A DNA stretch of 64,000 nt from Callipepla californica brunnescens (taxonomy: Eukaryota; Chordata; Aves; Galliformes; Odontophoridae): positions 4,148,001 to 4,212,000 of the forward strand of contig JALIRH010000002.1 of NCBI GenBank assembly GCA_023055505.1. The letters run 5' to 3'. Made by a program: the position numbers and the translations under genes. Shown piece after piece: positions 63,166-64,000 of this stretch; within the stretch, counting starts at the first letter, position 1; the number at the start of each line of letters is the position of its first letter. The notes beneath the pieces are model-generated. The model did not search any database, was not told the DNA's origin, and saw nothing but the letters and a program-made list of their open reading frames with translations.

Positions 63166-63785
63166 AGAGTTTCCCACATCTTTCCATAGAAACCGTTAAT
63201 ATGATAGCAAGAGCTGAGAAAAGATCTTTGCTGAAATATCATTTCATTTACTTCACGCTTTCTTCCAAACAAAAATCAGCAGCAGGTCTGAGCTTTCAGA
63301 TTCTGCTTGAAGGGATGTTTAATTCTATGACCGTCTCTGTGTATTGAGTTGTGTCATTTCAGGAACTTCCTCGCATGAATGGAAGATGCGAAGAAGGAAA
63401 AATGGCAAACATGTCCCTGATTAGAAGGCAAACTGTGCTCTAATGGAGATGATTAGAGACAAATTAAAGACTTTGTTTGTGCATAAGGCAATAGAGTGGT
63501 TTTCTTGTGTGGAGGCCTGGAGGGCTGCCACAGTGTTTCTCAGTAGCTAATCCTGAGTTAGTCAGGGGCACAGAGAACAATGCCACATATCTAACACTCC
63601 ACAGGCCATGTGCTCACACTGATGATCACTGAAGATAGCTCACACTTTTTCACCAGGATTTCTGGGTCTGTATCTTTCCTTCTGACCTGCCCGCTTCTTG
63701 GAGAGGCAGTGCTAAAACAATTTGACAGGAACCCAAATCACTCTATGGTGCTATGATTCTATGGAAAGGACTCAGTCCTGCATTG
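63166..63785. other. Putative intron 2 sequence, no gene seen
   Basis: About 600 bases of unique sequence. Nothing is recognised. Confidence 0.5.
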
Positions 63786-64000
63786 TCTTACAGAATCACA
63801 GAATCAGCAAATTGACTTGGAAGGGACCATTGAAAGTCATTTGGTCCAATTCCTCTGTTCCAACAGGAACATCTATTGCTAGATCAGGTTGCTCAGAGCC
63901 CTGTCCAGCCTGACTTTGAATGACTCCATGGATGGGGCATCCACCACCTCTCTGGGCAGCCTGTTCCAGTGCCTCACCACCCTTACTGTTAAAAAAACTT
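63786..64000 (-). mobile_element. CR1 LINE 3' end, antisense, cut by the window end
   Basis: ACAGAATCACAGAATCAGC, GACTTGGAAGGGACCATTG, CATTTGGTCCAATTCCTC, GGTTGCTCAGAGCCCTGTCC, CACCACCTCTCTGGGCAGCC and CCAGTGCCTCACCACCC. It continues past the window. Confidence 0.94.

Overview
This 64 kb window looks like bird nuclear DNA, probably galliform or a close relative. It is AT-rich and gene-poor. It carries about 27 truncated CR1 LINE copies on both strands, many with the bird-type 3' end (the GATGATCTTAGTGG / TTCCAACC / ATTCTATGATTCT signature). Apart from transposon fossils it has only one coding exon I can defend. There are no operons, rRNAs, tRNAs or CRISPR arrays.

The gene is on the + strand. 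The exon at 47301-47991 encodes a signal peptide and a complete von Willebrand factor A domain, which I recognise as the N-terminus of the collagen XXII alpha-1 chain (COL22A1). It has an in-frame stop just before the ATG, a good Kozak context, an acceptor at 47300 and a GTAAGT donor at 47992. About 30 kb upstream (17281-17690) is the only CpG-island-like stretch in the window. It is followed by a roughly 600-base pyrimidine tract with (CTTT)n and (CT)n arrays, then by a strong splice donor at 18453/18454. I read this as the likely promoter and non-coding first exon, which makes 18454-47300 intron 1 and 47992 to the window end the start of intron 2. The link between promoter and exon is inference.

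Layout: 1-17,250 is upstream intergenic DNA with CR1 fossils. 17,281-18,453 is the CpG island, pyrimidine tract and putative exon 1. 18,454-47,300 is putative intron 1, with scattered CR1 copies and unique sequence. 47,301-47,991 is the COL22A1 signal peptide plus vWA exon. 47,992-64,000 is intronic, with CR1 copies, microsatellites, a 97-bp inverted-repeat element (55546-55642) and a 366-bp TG...CA solo-LTR-like insertion splitting a CR1 copy (60994-61359).

The long open frames over the pyrimidine tract (about 360 residues, Phe/Leu/Ser-rich) are low-complexity artefacts. Most other short open frames lie in CR1 or in unique non-coding DNA.
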